Origin: Pseudomonadota bacterium
GTDB taxonomy: Bacteria; Pseudomonadota; Gammaproteobacteria; Burkholderiales; Gallionellaceae
DNA length: 64,000 nucleotides
NCBI GenBank assembly: GCA_021782365.1
Contig: JAJXVB010000003.1
Span: 62,001-126,000 of the forward strand
Reading direction: 5' to 3'
The position numbers and the translations under genes are program-made. Shown piece after piece: positions 27,868 to 37,587 of the stretch. The number at the start of each line of letters is the position of its first letter. The first letter of the stretch is position 1. The notes beneath the pieces were generated by a model, which was not told the DNA's origin, ran no database searches, and saw nothing but the letters and a program-made list of their open reading frames with translations.

Positions 27868-29247
27868 TTAGAATGCGAAGACTGCCCAGATATCGAACTG
27901 ATTGCCGATTGAGTTGGCAACCGATTCGGCCAAAGTGCGCTGAGGGCCAGCAGGTATCGCGCCTGGATTGGGGATGCCGAGGGATCTGTTGATGTAATCC
28001 ACGACGATCTTGTTCATCGGTGTCATGTGATACACGGCCATCACGGCCTTGTCTTCGAAGACCCTTTCCTGGGCGGCAAGGTTGGGCAGGCGGTCGTAGT
28101 AATCGTAGCGGGCGACCAGTTCCCAGTTCTTGTCAAGGAAGTAGCCGGCGGATGCGGAATAGCCGTGTGCCTTGTTCTCGCTTCCGATATAGACGATTTC
28201 ATTGGCTAGGTTGTTTGGCGCGCCAGGGAAAGTGTTGAATACCGGTGGAGCGACGATGTTGCCGCTTCCCTCGAAGTATTCGGCCTTCACATCGACTGCG
28301 CCATGCTGCATGTAACCATCCCTGAAGGTCATGCCGAAGCCGTCGCGCTTCATCGTGCTTTCCACGCCCATGATGGATGGATGCGCCTGTTGGGCCCAGA
28401 TGAAGCCTGTCAGGTCATTTCTGAAGAAGCGCTTGCAATAATCGCACGACTTGATTGTCTCGGGATCATCGAGAAGGTATGAGGCCTGAAGCCGACCTGC
28501 GATGATGGGGCCATTAGACGTGCCTTCGTCGAACATGCGGCCGTAATCCGCCAACATCAGGCCGTATGCGACTTCTGTCTGTGGGGTCACCATGAACCAG
28601 TTCTCGGCCTGTACGCCGGGATAGCGGAAGCCGTTGTTTCCGGAGACATTGGCTGCCGGTACGGCATAGGAACCGGCCGGGTTGTTGGCAGCCTGAGCAT
28701 AGGCGACAGACGGGTTGTAGAAGGTGGGCTGCATCAGTTGGGCGATGCCTGTTGGAAACATGTCCAGCAGATTGAAGGTCATGAAGCCTTCCATCGCGCC
28801 TTCGGGGCCTGGGGCGCGGATGTTGCCGACTTCGAGCCGTATCCCGGGGATGTAATTGCTGAACACCACGTTCGCATCGATGATCCTCGGCGAATAGCTC
28901 CCGAAAGAGTAATCGTATGCGTTTTGGCCTGCCTCAACGCCGACATAGTAGGAGATGTCGGGATTGATGCTGCCGCGCTCAAAAAGGCGCAGGCGCTGAA
29001 CGTAGAGATCGGAAGTCTGATTGGATGTGGGCTGGACCAGATTGAATTTGGCGGTCTGGTCATGGACCGGACCTGCTGTCACGCTTGTTCCGGAATAGTT
29101 GGTGTAGAGCGGCTGAACGAATCCGATGAGCTTTCCGCTTCCCCATTCCGGCAATGAAATCGTTTGTATGTCGAACCAGTTTGCGGCATGGGCTATTGGT
29201 GCCGCGCACATCGATGCGCACAGCGCGAGACTTGCTAATTTTTTCAT
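27868..29247 (-). CDS. outer-membrane porin-like beta-barrel protein
   Basis: 459 residues from ATG 29247 (GGGGGAAGC binding site; an upstream start adds 20 charged residues before the signal). Signal peptide 1-22, ending AHAAN. The rest alternates short amphipathic strands rich in Tyr, Gly and Asn, with a C-terminal Phe (IWAVFAF), all signs of a trimeric or monomeric porin. A CDYC pair in one loop is unusual for a porin and is not a heme site (no His). The gene borders the cytochrome/DsrE locus; a role in uptake of its substrate or in outer-membrane electron transfer is conjecture. Confidence 0.8.
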   Translation of the reverse strand: MKKLASLALCASMCAAPIAHAANWFDIQTISLPEWGSGKLIGFVQPLYTNYSGTSVTAGPVHDQTAKFNLVQPTSNQTSDLYVQRLRLFERGSINPDISYYVGVEAGQNAYDYSFGSYSPRIIDANVVFSNYIPGIRLEVGNIRAPGPEGAMEGFMTFNLLDMFPTGIAQLMQPTFYNPSVAYAQAANNPAGSYAVPAANVSGNNGFRYPGVQAENWFMVTPQTEVAYGLMLADYGRMFDEGTSNGPIIAGRLQASYLLDDPETIKSCDYCKRFFRNDLTGFIWAQQAHPSIMGVESTMKRDGFGMTFRDGYMQHGAVDVKAEYFEGSGNIVAPPVFNTFPGAPNNLANEIVYIGSENKAHGYSASAGYFLDKNWELVARYDYYDRLPNLAAQERVFEDKAVMAVYHMTPMNKIVVDYINRSLGIPNPGAIPAGPQRTLAESVANSIGNQFDIWAVFAF

Positions 29248-29495
29248 TACGCTTCCCCCTGATTGATCTTGGTTTTTGTTATTTTTGGATTTATTAATGA
29301 ATTTCAATTGCTTAAGTCGAAATTTATGATCCGTTACAGTCTCCTTTGCAAATTTTTTGATGAAGCGATGAGCTTCATTTCCGATAAGACGTATAGTCGA
29401 TGCATTTTATTCCATTGGAAATGAAATTTTTCCAGAAATGAATCCGACTTTAGTATATTAATTTATTATTATTTACAGATAGATGCGTGTTTCGG
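29248..29495. other. AT-rich spacer upstream of the porin gene
   Basis: About 250 bases without a gene. It holds two dyads: ATGAAGC (29360-29366) with GCTTCAT (29372-29378), and TTCCA-T-TGGAA (29410-29420). These lie upstream of the porin on the minus strand and are possible operator sites. No clear terminator for the preceding dsbC gene was found. Confidence 0.4.
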
Positions 29496-30197
29496 TTACT
29501 TCTCTGATGCGGAGATCTGGCTCTCCAGCTGGTCCAGAGGCAGGGTGCCTTTCTGCAGCGTGCCATCGTCAAAAAGCAGCGTCGGGGTGGCGCTGATGTG
29601 CAACTGGTTCGCAAGCTTTGCGACCTTCGCGAAGACGCTGGTATCGCAGGCCGTTCCTGGCGCGGGATCAATTCCATTGAGCATATGGTCTTCCCAGGTT
29701 TTGAGTCTGTCCTTGGTGCACCAGAGATTTTTTGCAAGCTGATCGGACCCCGGCAGGATCGGATAGATGAAGAGATAGACGGTCGTATCCTTGAGGTTGA
29801 CCATTTCCTTCTCCAGCTTCTTGCAATAGGCGCAATTGGGGTCGGTGAATACGGCGAGTTTTCTCTTGCCACTTCCTTTGACCATCTTGAGCGCGAGATC
29901 GAGCGGGAGCCTTGAAATGGCCGAAGGGTAGAGTTCCTTTTCCCTGGCTTTGGTGAGGTCCTTCATGGAGTGCATGTCGATGATGTCGCCAGAAAAAAGA
30001 TAAGTCATCTTTTCGTCCGTATACAGGATCTGATTGTCGAACACGACTTCATAGAGGCCCAAGTAAGGCGTCTTGTTGACGCTGACGAGCCTTGAATAGG
30101 GGAATCTCTTCTTCATCGCGGCCCCGATTTCAGCTTCTCCGGCAACTGACGCACTTGAGAAGAGCAGCAACATCAGGACATAGATGAGCGGTTTCAT
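29496..30197 (-). CDS. dsbC: periplasmic disulfide isomerase DsbC
   Basis: 233 residues with a signal peptide (1-19), an N-terminal dimerisation domain (about 20-85) and a thioredoxin-like domain with active site Cys122-Ala-Tyr-Cys125 in FTDPNCAYCKKLEKEM, and a second Cys pair (LWCTKD and GTACDT). DsbC usually has CGYC; CAYC is a mild variant. The cis-Pro loop is SATPTLLFDDG. It overlaps the DUF3426 gene by 4 bases and ends the long minus-strand gene run that includes dsbD, its reductant. Confidence 0.93.
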   Translation of the reverse strand: MKPLIYVLMLLLFSSASVAGEAEIGAAMKKRFPYSRLVSVNKTPYLGLYEVVFDNQILYTDEKMTYLFSGDIIDMHSMKDLTKAREKELYPSAISRLPLDLALKMVKGSGKRKLAVFTDPNCAYCKKLEKEMVNLKDTTVYLFIYPILPGSDQLAKNLWCTKDRLKTWEDHMLNGIDPAPGTACDTSVFAKVAKLANQLHISATPTLLFDDGTLQKGTLPLDQLESQISASEK

Positions 30198-31264
30198 TTG
30201 TCTTTCGCCGGATGGGGATGGCCGTCTGCGATGGGGCCGTAGAAAAATTCCAGCTGGTAGCCCACGGGTCTTAGCGTCCCGGTATAAAGAGGAAGCTTGA
30301 CGCTGATTTCATGGTTCGCCGGAAAGCCTGCATATTGATCTTCGCCTGCTGGCAGGTATTCCCTGGGGGTGAAAAGGCGGCGTGCAAGCGGCTTGTCCTG
30401 ATTGTCGCTCAAGGTGAGGGAAAGATTGGGGAATGCCTGAATGAAACTTGCGTGATTGCGCAAGAGGGCATTGAGCGTGATTTGATTCTCATGCGCGGGG
30501 TCGGCGTCCAGGTTTGAGGATTCGATGCTGATCAGCGCCGACTTCTCAGGGTAGGGGACGCTGCAGTTGAACAAGCTGCAGTAGGATTGCAGCGCGGGTT
30601 TTGCTGCAGGAAATATTGCGGCGAGATCGATGCGGAAGAAATAGGCTGATTGCGCGATCAGCAAAAAGACCGCGATCAGGGTACCCAATGCCCATGGCCA
30701 GATACGCGGCTTGACGAACGGCTCGATCTCGTCCTCATCAACCTGCTCTTCGCTGATCTGTTCCGTGTTGATTTGTTCGGCAAGCGTCAGATGTTCTACA
30801 TAATGATCCGAATCCGCAGTAAGGCTCGGTTCAGCGATCTCGAGCACGGTGTCCAGAGCGACTTTGGGTTCTTCTTCCTCCCGAATGGTGGATTCCTCAG
30901 GCTCGGGAAAGGAGGTCATTTCGGCTTCGGGTTCACTGATCTCAGGCTCGGGCTCTTCAACTGATGATGCGGCAAAGATTTCAGGTTCCGGTATTTTCGG
31001 TTCCAAGACTCCGGATTCGGCGTGCTCCGGCTCCACGGTTTCCAGTGGGAGTTCGATAGCGCTTTCATCCCCGGCATCATGGGTTGCCGGCTCCTCGATC
31101 GGCAGTGCAAGTTGCGGGCTGGGGACATCGGGGATGAAGCCGGGCCTGGCGTCGAAAGCCTGCATGCAGTGGCCGCATCTCACCATGCCCTGATGTGCGG
31201 TGAGCTGCGCCTCGGAAATATTGAAGCGCGTGCTGCAATGTGGACAGAGTGTCGTACCGTTCAT
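30194..31264 (-). CDS. zinc-ribbon and DUF3426 membrane protein
   Basis: 356 residues. The N-terminus has the MJ0042-type zinc finger with two CxxC pairs (LCPHCSTRF and VRCGHCMQAF). It is followed by an acidic Pro/Glu-rich linker (about residues 55-165), one membrane segment (about 190-210, IWPWALGTLIAVFLLIAQSA) and a DUF3426 domain in the periplasm (NLDADPAHENQITLNALLRN). This fixed accB-accC-prmA-DUF3426 neighbourhood is common in betaproteobacteria, but the function is unknown. Confidence 0.9.
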   Translation of the reverse strand: MNGTTLCPHCSTRFNISEAQLTAHQGMVRCGHCMQAFDARPGFIPDVPSPQLALPIEEPATHDAGDESAIELPLETVEPEHAESGVLEPKIPEPEIFAASSVEEPEPEISEPEAEMTSFPEPEESTIREEEEPKVALDTVLEIAEPSLTADSDHYVEHLTLAEQINTEQISEEQVDEDEIEPFVKPRIWPWALGTLIAVFLLIAQSAYFFRIDLAAIFPAAKPALQSYCSLFNCSVPYPEKSALISIESSNLDADPAHENQITLNALLRNHASFIQAFPNLSLTLSDNQDKPLARRLFTPREYLPAGEDQYAGFPANHEISVKLPLYTGTLRPVGYQLEFFYGPIADGHPHPAKDK

Positions 31265-31269
31265 CTCGT

Positions 31270-32163
31270 TCAGCGTTTATGTCCGCAAAGGCATGACCAG
31301 CCTTCTTCAAAGACCGGCTCATCGAAGTCGAACCATTGTTGATAGATGCGCATGATGTCAGTGGCCTGCGCTTCCAGTATGCCGGATAACACGATTTGAC
31401 CGCCTGTTTTTGTGGCATTTGCAAGCAAGGGTGCCAGCATGCGCAGGGGGTTGGTCAATATATTGGCGATGACGAGATCGTAGCTTCCCTTGGGGGCCGA
31501 GTCGGGAAGATAAAAGGACGCATTTTCAACCTGATTGGCGCTTGCATTATCAAGGCTTGCAGTAACCGCCTGAGGGTCCAGATCAACGCCGACAGCGGAG
31601 GATGCGCCAAGCTTGAGGGCTGCGATCGCCAGGATGCCAGAGCCACAGCCGTAGTCGAGGACCGAAGCCCCTTTTTGCATGTGTTCATCCAGCCAGCGCA
31701 GACAAAGGCGCGTAGTGGGATGGCTTCCGGTGCCGAAGGCAAGGCCCGGATCGAGCGCGATGTTGATTGCGGCATCATCGGATGGATCGTGCCAGGAAGG
31801 CACGATCCAAAGCCTGTTGGAAATCCTTATGGGCTCGAATTGAGACTGGGTGAGGCGCACCCAGTCGTTGTCCGGAAGAGACTCGATGCGGTGGGCAGGC
31901 AAAGTGGCAAGGCCGATGCCGTTTGCAGTATCCTGCAGGATGCCATCCACATCCGCATCCGTATCGAACAGGGCAGTCACGCGATTATGGCGCCATAATC
32001 CCGGGGAGGGTTCACCCGGTTCGCCGAATATGGCTTCTTCATCGGGTGTGTCCGCATCGGCATCGAGCAGGTCTACGGACAAAGCACCCCTTTCCAGCAA
32101 GGCATCGCTCAGGGCTTCGGCGTGTTCTGCATCGGTGTCAACAATGAGCGTCAGCCATGTCAT
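31270..32163 (-). CDS. prmA: ribosomal protein L11 methyltransferase
   Basis: Trimethylates L11. 297 residues from ATG 32163 ([20 protein letters not shown]). The start overlaps the accC stop by one base (TAATG), so they are translationally coupled. Motifs GTGSHPTTRLCL and VLDYGCGSGILAIAALKLG (SAM site) and the late NILTNPLR are characteristic of PrmA. An in-frame upstream extension into accC is possible but unsupported. Confidence 0.96.
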   Translation of the reverse strand: MTWLTLIVDTDAEHAEALSDALLERGALSVDLLDADADTPDEEAIFGEPGEPSPGLWRHNRVTALFDTDADVDGILQDTANGIGLATLPAHRIESLPDNDWVRLTQSQFEPIRISNRLWIVPSWHDPSDDAAINIALDPGLAFGTGSHPTTRLCLRWLDEHMQKGASVLDYGCGSGILAIAALKLGASSAVGVDLDPQAVTASLDNASANQVENASFYLPDSAPKGSYDLVIANILTNPLRMLAPLLANATKTGGQIVLSGILEAQATDIMRIYQQWFDFDEPVFEEGWSCLCGHKR

Positions 32164-33518
32164 TACTTGTCCTTGTTGCGTTTGGCCAAGCGTTCTTCGA
32201 GATAATGGATGCTGGTGCCGCCCCCCATGAAGGCTGCGTCGAGCAGCAGCTCGCGGTGCAGCGGGATGTTGGTCTCTATCCCTTCGACGGCCATTTCCGA
32301 CAGGGCTGTGCGCATCCTTGCCATCGCCTGCTCGCGGGTGTCTCCATAGGCGATGACCTTCCCTACCATGGAGTCGTAGTGCTGCGGCACATAATAATTG
32401 TTGTAAGCATGGGAGTCGACGCGGATGCCTGGACCTCCCGGTGCGTGCCAGGACGTGATGCGTCCGGGAGACGGGGTGAACTTGTAGGGATGCTCCGCAT
32501 TGATGCGGCATTCGATCGCGTGTCCGCGCATCTGGATGTCGCGCTGGCGCAGCGTCATCTTTTCGCCTGCCGCAATCAGGATCTGCTGGCGCACGATGTC
32601 TATGCCAGTGATCATCTCGGTCACTGGGTGTTCCACCTGGACGCGGGTATTCATCTCGATGAAAAAAAATTCGCCTTTCTCATAGAGGAATTCAAAGGTG
32701 CCGGCCCCGCGATAGCCGATCTTGCGGCATGCTTCCGCGCAGCGTTCGCCTATCTTGTTGCGCAGTCGCGCATTGAGCAGGGGCGCCGGGGCTTCCTCTA
32801 TGATCTTCTGGTTGCGTCGCTGCATCGAGCAGTCGCGCTCGCCCAGATACACGGCGTTGCCGTGCTGGTCCGCCAATATCTGGAATTCGATGTGTCTCGG
32901 GTTTTCCAGATATTTTTCCATGTATACCATGGGATTGTTGAAGGCAGCCTGTGCCTCGGAGCGGGTCATCGTGACGGCGCCCAGCAGTGCAGCCTCGGTA
33001 TGCACGACGCGCATGCCGCGTCCGCCGCCGCCGCCGGCCGCCTTGATGATTACGGGGTAACCTATGCTGCGAGCAATCTTGATGATCTCGGCAGGATTGT
33101 CAGGCAGCGCTCCTTCAACGCCCGGGACGCAGGGAACGCCCGCTTTCCTCATCGCGATCTTCGCGCTCACCTTGTCGCCCATCAGTCGTATCGTTTCGGC
33201 TTTCGGGCCGATAAAAACGAAGCCGCATTTTTCCACGCGCTCGGAAAAGTCTGCGTTTTCAGAGAGGAAGCCATATCCCGGATGTATCGCCTGGGCATCG
33301 GTGACTTCCGCTGCGCTGATGATGGCAGGGATATTCAGATAGCTCTGGTTTGAAGGGGCCGGGCCGATGCAAACCGATTCGTCGGCCAGCTTGACATATT
33401 TGGCATCGGCATCCGCCTCGGAATGCACGACGACGGTCTTGATGCCCATCTCGCGGCAAGCGCGCTGGATGCGCAAGGCGATCTCTCCGCGGTTGGCAAT
33501 CAGTATCTTTTCAAACAT
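32163..33518 (-). CDS. accC: acetyl-CoA carboxylase biotin carboxylase subunit
   Basis: ATP-grasp enzyme that carboxylates the biotin of AccB, the first step of fatty acid synthesis. [20 protein letters not shown] at the start, the glycine-rich ATP loop [12 protein letters not shown] (about 159-170), and the [14 protein letters not shown] catalytic segment are all present. 451 residues is standard. It lies 4 bases after accB and runs into prmA. Confidence 0.98.
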   Translation of the reverse strand: MFEKILIANRGEIALRIQRACREMGIKTVVVHSEADADAKYVKLADESVCIGPAPSNQSYLNIPAIISAAEVTDAQAIHPGYGFLSENADFSERVEKCGFVFIGPKAETIRLMGDKVSAKIAMRKAGVPCVPGVEGALPDNPAEIIKIARSIGYPVIIKAAGGGGGRGMRVVHTEAALLGAVTMTRSEAQAAFNNPMVYMEKYLENPRHIEFQILADQHGNAVYLGERDCSMQRRNQKIIEEAPAPLLNARLRNKIGERCAEACRKIGYRGAGTFEFLYEKGEFFFIEMNTRVQVEHPVTEMITGIDIVRQQILIAAGEKMTLRQRDIQMRGHAIECRINAEHPYKFTPSPGRITSWHAPGGPGIRVDSHAYNNYYVPQHYDSMVGKVIAYGDTREQAMARMRTALSEMAVEGIETNIPLHRELLLDAAFMGGGTSIHYLEERLAKRNKDK

Positions 33519-33522
33519 CGCG

Positions 33523-33972
33523 TTACCCTATGACGAACAGCGGCTGGCCGAACTCGACAGGCTGGCCGTTTTCCACCAGTATGGCCTTGATGACGCCGCC
33601 ATGATCGGCTTCTATCTCATTGAGCAGTTTCATGGCTTCTATGATGCAAAGGGTGTCGCCCGCGCTCACGCTTTGGCCGATGTCCACGAACTGCCTTGCG
33701 CCAGGGGATGGGGAGCGGTAAAAAGTGCCCACCATCGGGGATTTCACGATATGGCCTTCCGGTGCTGCGGGTGCGGCAGGTGCTGGCGCAGCTACAGGTT
33801 CGCTTGCTGCAACTGTTGAGACGACAGGCGCTGGAGGCAGTTGAACGGCGTGTAGTGCGGATGCGGCTGTGCGAGTGATGCGCACGCGCTCTTCGCCCTC
33901 GCTGATCTCGAGCTCGGCGATGCCGGAGGCTTCGACCAGTTCGATCAATGTCTTGAGTTTGCGTAAATCCAT
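33523..33972 (-). CDS. accB: biotin carboxyl carrier protein of acetyl-CoA carboxylase
   Basis: 149 residues: an N-terminal [21 protein letters not shown] region, an Ala/Pro-rich linker (about 45-72), and the biotinyl domain with the target Lys115 in [11 protein letters not shown]. It carries the carboxyl group between AccC and the carboxyltransferase. The neighbouring order aroQ-accB-accC-prmA is conserved across proteobacteria. Confidence 0.97.
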   Translation of the reverse strand: MDLRKLKTLIELVEASGIAELEISEGEERVRITRTAASALHAVQLPPAPVVSTVAASEPVAAPAPAAPAAPEGHIVKSPMVGTFYRSPSPGARQFVDIGQSVSAGDTLCIIEAMKLLNEIEADHGGVIKAILVENGQPVEFGQPLFVIG

Positions 33973-33987
33973 AATAATTCTCCTGGC

Positions 33988-34419
33988 TTAATGGTTCAGC
34001 GCATATTGCACTGCGAATTCATATCCGGATGTGCCAAGGCCGCTGATCACGCCGATGGCGAGATCGGAGAAATAGGATGCGCGGCGGAAAGATTCGCGTG
34101 CATGCACATTGGACAGATGTACTTCGATGAATGGGATCGCCACAGCAGCCAGCGCATCGCGCAGCGCAACGCTGGTATGGGTGTAGGCCGCAGGATTGAT
34201 GACGATGAATTGCGTGCCGTCGGTTCGCGCCTGATGTATGCGATCGATCAGGGCTGCCTCCGAATTGCTTTGGAAACACGAAAGGCTTGCGCCATTTTTT
34301 TGGGCTAATGCAGTTAAATTTGCATTAATTTCTTCTAAAGTGGTGCTTCCATAAACTTCCGGCTCGCGACTGCCGAGCAGATTCAGATTGGGGCCGTGTA
34401 GTACGAGTATGGCTTTCAT
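33988..34419 (-). CDS. aroQ: type II 3-dehydroquinate dehydratase
   Basis: Third step of the shikimate pathway. From ATG 34419 ([20 protein letters not shown]) the protein has 143 residues, matching the dodecameric type II family. Conserved residues seen: the LNLLGSREP active-site loop, [16 protein letters not shown], and [13 protein letters not shown] with the catalytic His. A longer start (six more residues) is possible. Fifteen bases separate it from accB. Confidence 0.97.
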   Translation of the reverse strand: MKAILVLHGPNLNLLGSREPEVYGSTTLEEINANLTALAQKNGASLSCFQSNSEAALIDRIHQARTDGTQFIVINPAAYTHTSVALRDALAAVAIPFIEVHLSNVHARESFRRASYFSDLAIGVISGLGTSGYEFAVQYALNH

Positions 34420-34475
34420 GTGCGCAGTTTGCCGCAAATTAGGGGTAATTGTCTATATTTTTGATAAATAAGCTA

Positions 34476-36260
34476 TCAGAGTCCGACCTGTTGCAAGGTG
34501 TTCGTGAATTGCGCGGTATCCTGGATGCCGACCAGGCGGAAATCAGTCATTTCATGGCCGTGAGCATCGAAGAACATGATGCCGGGTGGGCCGTAAAGGC
34601 CGAATTTTTTCAGCAACTCCTTGTCTTCGGGGCTGTTCGCGGTGACGTCTGCCTGCAGCAGAATGGCCGATTTCAGCCTTGCCTTGACAGTCGGATCGGA
34701 AAAGGTGAAGCGTTCCATCTCCTTGCAGGAGATGCACCAGTCGGCATAGAAGTCCAGCATCACGATCTTGCCATTTGCCGCTGCCAGTTTCCGATCGAGC
34801 TCGGCCAGATCCTTGATGCGCGTGAACATCGTGGTGGGTGCTGCCTCGGCCTTGCTGATCGCACCCAGGGGATGAAGCAGGTCGCGTGCGCCGGACAAGG
34901 CGCCGATCAGATAGGCCACCCCCAAGAGCAACCCCAGCAATCCGATTCCTTTCATCAGCTTGTGTCCTCCCTTTGCGTTATGCGGCAATGCATCCAGCGC
35001 ATAAAGGTAGATGGAGGACAGGACGAGCAGGATGCCCCAAAGCAGCATTTGCAAGCCCATGGGCAGCAAGGGCTGGACAATCCAGATGGCAAGTGCGAGC
35101 AGCAATACGCCGAAGAATCGTTTGACCCCGTCCATCCATGCGCCAGCCTTGGGAAGCAGTGCGCCGGCCGATGTGCCGATCAGCAAAAGAGGCGCCCCCA
35201 TTCCCAGGGCGAGCGCAAACAGCGCAACCCCGCCCAGAATCGCATCGTGCGTCTGGCCTATATAGAGCAATGCCCCGGCCAATGGCGCTGCAACGCAGGG
35301 GCCCACGATGACGGCCGAAAGGGCGCCCATCGCAAAAACGCCGGAAAGGTGGCCGCCATGCAAATGATTGCTGGTGTCGCTCAATCTGCTTTGCCAGGCG
35401 CTGGGCAGTTGCAGCTCGTAAAACCCGAACATCGAAAGGGAAAGCAGCACGAATATGCCGGCAAAACTGCCCAGCACCCAGGGGGTTTGCAGCGCATTCG
35501 AAATCAGGTCTCCGGAGAGCCCCGCAGCGACCCCTGCGATGGCATAGGTGATGGCCATGCCCAATACATAGGAAAGCGAAAGGATGAAGGCGTGCGTCTT
35601 TGTTATCTTGTGCCCCCTCCCCACGATGATGCCTGACAGTATCGGTATCATCGGGAACACGCAGGGGGTCAGCGCGAGCAATAGACCGGCGCCAAAGAAG
35701 AAGGAGATGATCAGCCAGAAGCTGCCCTGTTTGAACATGCCGGCGATTTTTGAATCTTCCGTCTGCTGCAGCATGGTCTGTGGAGCTTTGGTCGCCAGTG
35801 CGCCTGACGGCATGTCTATCCGGAAGACCTTTTCCTGCGCTGGGTAACAAAGGCCCTTTTCGCTGCAGCCCTGATAGGAGGCATGCAGCGTGACGGGCGA
35901 GCTCACCTGGTCAAGCGCGATGCTGGCGGAGAAAGGGCGGTGATAGACCTCGACTTTACCCAAGTTCGGGTCGTTCTTGATGTCTCCCTGTGGCAGGTCG
36001 ATCGCAGCTATCCTGGTCGATCCGCCATCGACGGTAAAGCTGATTTTGCTCTTATATAAGTAATAGCTCGGCGTGACATCAAAATCCGCTTTTAGCGTGC
36101 GGTTGTCGGTGGCCTTGACGTCCAGAGAAAAAGCCTTGTCGGGAGGAAGAAAATCGGGCTGTCTGCTTATCCCGAAAGAGGGCAATCTATCCAGAAAGTT
36201 CTCTGCCTGCGCTGCGAGGGGCATTAAACAGAGCAACAGCAATACAAGACGCATGTTCAT
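34476..36260 (-). CDS. dsbD: thiol:disulfide interchange protein DsbD
   Basis: Inner-membrane protein that carries reducing power from cytoplasmic thioredoxin to periplasmic DsbC and c-type cytochrome maturation. 594 residues: signal peptide (1-19), an N-terminal immunoglobulin-like domain with the Cys pair in GCSEKGLCYPAQ (about 131-137), eight membrane segments (about 180-440) with the conserved CVFP and GPCVAAPLAG cysteines, and a C-terminal thioredoxin domain with DWCISCKEME. It overlaps cutA by 4 bases. Confidence 0.96.
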   Translation of the reverse strand: MNMRLVLLLLCLMPLAAQAENFLDRLPSFGISRQPDFLPPDKAFSLDVKATDNRTLKADFDVTPSYYLYKSKISFTVDGGSTRIAAIDLPQGDIKNDPNLGKVEVYHRPFSASIALDQVSSPVTLHASYQGCSEKGLCYPAQEKVFRIDMPSGALATKAPQTMLQQTEDSKIAGMFKQGSFWLIISFFFGAGLLLALTPCVFPMIPILSGIIVGRGHKITKTHAFILSLSYVLGMAITYAIAGVAAGLSGDLISNALQTPWVLGSFAGIFVLLSLSMFGFYELQLPSAWQSRLSDTSNHLHGGHLSGVFAMGALSAVIVGPCVAAPLAGALLYIGQTHDAILGGVALFALALGMGAPLLLIGTSAGALLPKAGAWMDGVKRFFGVLLLALAIWIVQPLLPMGLQMLLWGILLVLSSIYLYALDALPHNAKGGHKLMKGIGLLGLLLGVAYLIGALSGARDLLHPLGAISKAEAAPTTMFTRIKDLAELDRKLAAANGKIVMLDFYADWCISCKEMERFTFSDPTVKARLKSAILLQADVTANSPEDKELLKKFGLYGPPGIMFFDAHGHEMTDFRLVGIQDTAQFTNTLQQVGL

Positions 36261-36586
36261 TCCTTGCTAATATGAGTTTCCTGGCTCACCCAGGAAAGAT
36301 ACTCGGGCAAACCCGCGGTTATTGGGACAGCGATAATTTCGGGAAGTTCGTAGGGGTGTTCCGTGCGTATCAAGGCTTCAATATACGGATATTGAGCGAT
36401 GGTCGTCTTGATCAGCAGGGGGATCTCGCTAGCGGTCTCTATTTTCCCCTGCCAGCGGTAGGTCGAGGTGCAAGGCGGAAGCTGACTCACGCAAGCGGCT
36501 GCACGAGCCTCGATGATGCGCTGCGCGATATTTTGTGCGGACGCAACATCGGGGAGATTGGTCAAAACTAAGAGGCAGTCAGTCAT
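36257..36586 (-). CDS. cutA: divalent-cation tolerance protein CutA
   Basis: 109 residues, a small trimeric cytoplasmic protein with a ferredoxin-like fold. Family marks: ARAAACVSQLPPCTSTYRWQGKIE and the late HPYELPEIIAVPI. CutA has been linked to copper tolerance, but its biochemical role is unsettled. It overlaps holA and dsbD by 4 bases on each side, so it is embedded in the operon; the cutA-dsbD pair is conserved in many proteobacteria. Confidence 0.94.
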   Translation of the reverse strand: MTDCLLVLTNLPDVASAQNIAQRIIEARAAACVSQLPPCTSTYRWQGKIETASEIPLLIKTTIAQYPYIEALIRTEHPYELPEIIAVPITAGLPEYLSWVSQETHISKE

Positions 36587-37587
36587 GATCTTGCGAATCG
36601 TAATCCAAGCTGCAGAAACTCATCCCAGATATCCCCGTTGCGCAACCCTTTGATCGTCTTGTCAATCCTGGCTGCATGTCCGATGGCCCGCTCGATCTGG
36701 GGGAACTTGAGGCGGCGGGCTGCGTTCTCGATCAATCCCTGTTTTTCCCTGCGCACCCTGACGTCGCGCATTGCATCGCGCAAACTGGCGCCGCTCAAGG
36801 TGGTCTGCAGCAATTTTCCCAGGGTGCGGATTTCTTCGCTGATCGCCCAGAGTATCAGCACAGATGCCGTGCCTTCCGCGCGCAGGCCGTCAAGCACATG
36901 GGCGTAACGCGCCGCATTGCCGGCAAGCATGGCTTCGGTCAGTTTGAAGATATCGTAGCGCGCCACATCCATCACGGATTTCTGGACTTGTTCGTAGGAA
37001 ATTTCACCTGAAGGAAACAGCAGGCCCAGTTTCTGTATCTCCTGAAATGCGGCCAGCAGATTGCCTTCGCAACGGCTAGCGAGGAATTCCAGCGTGGGCT
37101 TGTCGGTGAATTGCTCCTGGCGCTGCAGGCGAACTGCCAGCCAGTCTGGCAGCCGATCGCGCGGGATGTCGTCTGCGCTGATCACCGTGCCATGTTTTTC
37201 CAGTGCACTGAACCATTGGGATTTTTGCGCACTCCAGTCGAGCTTGGGCAAAGTGATCAGGGTCAAAACATCGTCGTTGAGATGGGCAGCATAGTCCTGC
37301 AATGCGGAGGCCCCTTCAACGCCAGGCTTGCCGCTTGGGATGCGCAAATCGATCAGGCGGCGCTCAGAAAAAAGAGAAAGGCTTTGCGCCTGGTTTTTCA
37401 GTTCGGACCATTTGAAATGTTGCTCGGCGATGAGTACGCTTCGCTCCACGTATCCGGCCGCACGCGCCGCCTCCCGGATGCTGTCGGCTGCTTCGATCGC
37501 CAAAAGCAGCGCATCGCCATGAATGACATATAGCGGTTTCAGTCCGGAAGCGAGATGACGGGACAATGCTTCGCTGGTCAATTGCAT
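36583..37587 (-). CDS. holA: DNA polymerase III delta subunit
   Basis: Clamp-loader subunit that opens the beta clamp. 334 residues with HolA-type sequence: LKPLYVIHGDALLLAIEAADSIREAA near the start, RRLIDLRIPSGKPG, LASRCEGNLLAAFQEIQKL and the C-terminal collar region (FPQIERAIGHAARIDKTIKG). It shares one base with the lptE stop and overlaps cutA by 4 bases. The leuS-lptE-holA order is standard. Confidence 0.95.
   Translation of the reverse strand: MQLTSEALSRHLASGLKPLYVIHGDALLLAIEAADSIREAARAAGYVERSVLIAEQHFKWSELKNQAQSLSLFSERRLIDLRIPSGKPGVEGASALQDYAAHLNDDVLTLITLPKLDWSAQKSQWFSALEKHGTVISADDIPRDRLPDWLAVRLQRQEQFTDKPTLEFLASRCEGNLLAAFQEIQKLGLLFPSGEISYEQVQKSVMDVARYDIFKLTEAMLAGNAARYAHVLDGLRAEGTASVLILWAISEEIRTLGKLLQTTLSGASLRDAMRDVRVRREKQGLIENAARRLKFPQIERAIGHAARIDKTIKGLRNGDIWDEFLQLGLRFARS

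Noticed and set aside
28408..28470. CDYC in the porin as a possible heme-binding site.
   Set aside because: There is no following His; the motif is not CxxCH, so c-type heme attachment is not supported.
32157..33353. A 398-codon open frame on the plus strand opposite accC.
   Set aside because: Antisense to biotin carboxylase with a low-complexity translation and no ribosome binding site.
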